DNA of 64,000 nucleotides from Massilia sp. NR 4-1. Lineage in GTDB: Bacteria; Pseudomonadota; Gammaproteobacteria; Burkholderiales; Burkholderiaceae_D. Below are positions 62,557 to 64,000 of the stretch, in pieces. A model generated the notes under the pieces. The model ran no database searches. It was not told where the DNA came from and worked only from the letters and a program-made list of their open reading frames with translations. Positions within the stretch are counted from its first letter, which is position 1, and each line of letters opens with the position of its first letter. The position numbers and the translations under genes are program-made. The stretch spans positions 4,836,001-4,900,000 of the forward strand of contig NZ_CP012201.1 of assembly GCF_001191005.1 (NCBI RefSeq), in the 5' to 3' direction.

Positions 62557-62970
62557 CTACTCGCAACCCATCTGCTTCACACTGGCATAGTTTGTCGCGT
62601 GGTCGAGGACAAATGTGCAGCGCCGCGTATGGGCGGGCAAGCTGCGGCTGAGCGTCAGGGAAGTATCGGTGTACGAGCAAATGAGCCACGGCTGACGAAT
62701 GCTGCCGAGGTCATAAACCAAGGCTTTGTTCTTGCCTTGCTTGATCTCGCGCGTAGGCATCAGCAGAATCCGGCGTTGTGGCGGCCCTTCGCTGATTTCG
62801 GCAATGTGGAAGGGATGCTCCCTTTCGGCGGCGGCATCGAAACCCGTCCATCCGGTGGGAGCCTCAGCTGTCTGTCGCACGACCAGGCCAGAAGGGCATA
62901 CGAGTTCCGCGCTCTTTGCTGACAGTGCCATTGCCGCAAGAGAGAAAATCGCCAGAGATGATGTCTTCAT
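62557..62970 (-). CDS. STY0301-like periplasmic protein, probable immunity partner
   Basis: A 137-residue protein with a signal peptide (cleavage near LSAKSA-ELVCP) and four Cys (LVCPSG, LICSY, RRCTF, MGCE) that could form two disulfides. The opening ELVCPSGLVVRQ and PTGWTGFDA resemble the STY0301 family. Its start overlaps the stop of the upstream amidase-like gene by 4 nt, the usual layout of an effector and its periplasmic immunity protein. Immunity role is inferred. Confidence 0.6.
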   Translation of the reverse strand: MKTSSLAIFSLAAMALSAKSAELVCPSGLVVRQTAEAPTGWTGFDAAAEREHPFHIAEISEGPPQRRILLMPTREIKQGKNKALVYDLGSIRQPWLICSYTDTSLTLSRSLPAHTRRCTFVLDHATNYASVKQMGCE

Positions 62971-63338
62971 TCGATCACCGAATACGCGTCGCCATCGTCG
63001 GAAGGGTTGCCCTGGCCGCCCCGAAAGGCGATGAAGCGTTTGCGGATCAAGCCCTTGGGTACTCTGCGGAATTGCTCAATGACCCAAATGCCGAATTGCT
63101 CCTGGCCCAGATAGAAGGCGGCATGATTGCCGGTGCGCCGGTTCTGGTATCGCCGCTCCTTGAATGTCGCGATGGCGGTACGGGCGGGCAGTGCCATATT
63201 GCCTTTGACGCTGGTTCCCATTTTCCAATGCATGGTGGTGGGGAGGCCTGCGTAATGCTGGACCAATGCGACACACTCATGTGAGCCGACCCATTCCTTG
63301 CCCTCCAGCTTGGCTGCTTGTTCGTATCGGTATGCCAT
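62967..63338 (-). CDS. BPSL0067-family (Tae2-like) cell-wall amidase
   Basis: A 123-residue protein. Cys22 in GSHECVALVQHY and His72 in RTGNHAAFYLGQ form the Cys/His dyad of NlpC/P60-type amidases. The sequence matches what I recall of the BPSL0067 family, which I believe includes the type VI amidase effector Tae2. It would cleave peptidoglycan cross-links in the periplasm of a rival cell. No signal peptide, as expected for a type VI substrate. No type VI genes are in the window. Lower GC than neighbours suggests transfer. Confidence 0.7.
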   Translation of the reverse strand: MAYRYEQAAKLEGKEWVGSHECVALVQHYAGLPTTMHWKMGTSVKGNMALPARTAIATFKERRYQNRRTGNHAAFYLGQEQFGIWVIEQFRRVPKGLIRKRFIAFRGGQGNPSDDGDAYSVIE

Positions 63339-63470
63339 GACATCCTCCCGTTCAGAAATAGACGCTTCAGCTTAGTCCGTCCGAACAAGATTGCCTTGGG
63401 GTAACGCAAGACTCTTCTTCCACAACTGGGCCCTCCCTCAGTCTGGTATCCGATGCCCAATAGATAATTT

Positions 63471-63512
63471 AAGGTTCAGTCCGCCGGACGGCCATCCTGC
63501 GGACTGAACCTT
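63471..63512. repeat. Palindromic element B
   Basis: Arms AAGGTTCAGTCCG (63471-63483) and CGGACTGAACCTT (63500-63512) are exact reverse complements around CCGGACGGCCATCCTG. The core GGACGGCCATCC is shared with element A. It overlaps the stop of the LysR gene and could terminate it. Confidence 0.65.
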
Positions 63513-64000
63513 AGCGCAGCTGCAAGGTGTCGGCCAGCCAGTCGACAAAGACGCGCACGCGGGCCGACAGGTGGCGGCTGTGGGCGTAGACGATGGAGAC
63601 GGGCAGCGGCGCGGCGCGCCAGGCGGGCAGCACTTCTTCCAATTCGCCGCTGGCGAGCAGCGCTTCCATGCCGAGCCGGGGCGCCTGCATCAAGCCCAGG
63701 CCGGCGCGGCAGCTGGCGACATAGGCTTCGGCGCTGCCGACCGAGACGCGGCTGCGCATGGCCACGGTGTGGCTCTGGCCATCGGCGTCGAGGTATTCCC
63801 ATTCCAGGTCGCGCCCGCTTTGGCTGGAGAAGAAATTCACCGCGTAATGCTGCTTGAGATCGGCCAGCGTCTGCGGCCGTCCGTATTGCGCCAGATAGCT
63901 GGGCGCGGCGCAGTTGACCTGTTCCATGGCGCCGATGCGGCGCGCGATCAGGCTGGAGTCGCGCAGGGTGCCGACGCGCACCGCGCAGTCGATGCCTTCG
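63511..64000 (-). CDS. LysR-type transcriptional regulator, C-terminal part
   Basis: The 163 visible residues are the substrate-binding domain of a LysR regulator: CAVRVGTLRDSSLIARRIG, then NCAAPSYLAQYGRPQTLADL and the end VRVFVDWLADTLQLR. The N-terminal wHTH lies beyond the window edge. The subgroup resembles those that sense aromatic or quinone-type compounds, but the ligand is not readable. Confidence 0.9.
   Translation of the reverse strand, partial: EGIDCAVRVGTLRDSSLIARRIGAMEQVNCAAPSYLAQYGRPQTLADLKQHYAVNFFSSQSGRDLEWEYLDADGQSHTVAMRSRVSVGSAEAYVASCRAGLGLMQAPRLGMEALLASGELEEVLPAWRAAPLPVSIVYAHSRHLSARVRVFVDWLADTLQLR

Overview
The window is a high-GC (roughly 65-70%), gene-dense bacterial chromosome segment. 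Protein content and style point to a betaproteobacterium of the Oxalobacteraceae type (Massilia, Duganella or Janthinobacterium-like): PHA depolymerase beside a phasin-like gene, an RND/NodT pump, SPINDLY-like glycosyltransferases, giant type I-secreted repeat proteins and a Burkholderiales-style effector pair. The genus is an inference; there is no rRNA or other marker here. No tRNA, rRNA, CRISPR array or insertion sequence was recognised.

Layout. (1) 0-10 kb, accessory: a RING-finger/TerD-like protein (minus) faces a small plus-strand set: a stand-alone I9-type propeptide, a subtilase with its own propeptide and a C-terminal beta domain, a free copy of that C-terminal domain, and a small disordered protein. 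Facing these is a minus-strand run: nitrilase-fold hydrolase, GH19 chitinase/endolysin-like enzyme, two DUF2589 proteins and two small unknowns. (2) 10-14 kb: unknown signal-peptide membrane protein, phasin-like protein, PHA depolymerase, OmpR-type wHTH regulator with a degenerate receiver. (3) 14-21 kb: RND efflux operon (lipoprotein adaptor, pump, NodT outer membrane factor) followed by an MFS transporter. (4) 21-26.6 kb: heparinase II/III-family lyase, DHA2-type MFS pump and a divergent AraC regulator. (5) 27-59.3 kb: the main feature. Two giant (2080 and 2044 aa) octapeptide-repeat proteins sit at the outer ends of two arms that converge on a bidirectional terminator at 37.0 kb. The plus arm is giant 1 plus a type I secretion ABC transporter and HlyD adaptor. 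The minus arm is giant 2 followed by about 15 kb of glycosylation genes: two TPR-GT41 (OGT/SPINDLY-like) fusion enzymes, GT2 and DUF4422-like glycosyltransferases, methyltransferase-like domains, a CDP-3,6-dideoxyhexose pathway (rfbF, rfbG, rfbH, RmlC-like epimerase, SDR reductase) and FdtA/FdtB/GNAT-type amino-sugar genes. (6) 59.5-64 kb: nudC, folE, a thioredoxin-domain protein, a Tae2-like amidase with a periplasmic partner between two related palindromes, and a truncated LysR regulator.

Working model for region 5 (inference): Ser/Thr-rich octads of the two giant proteins are O-glycosylated in the cytoplasm by the GT41 enzymes, extended or methylated by the GT2, DUF4422 and methyltransferase functions using unusual deoxysugars made by the same cluster, and the proteins are exported by the adjacent type I machinery as large glycosylated surface or matrix proteins. 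The absence from the cluster of Wzx/Wzy/WaaL, an initiating polyprenyl-phosphate transferase and an oligosaccharyltransferase favours this over O-antigen synthesis. Missing from the window are dTDP-glucose synthesis (RmlA/RmlB), the E3 partner of RfbH, and a dedicated TolC.
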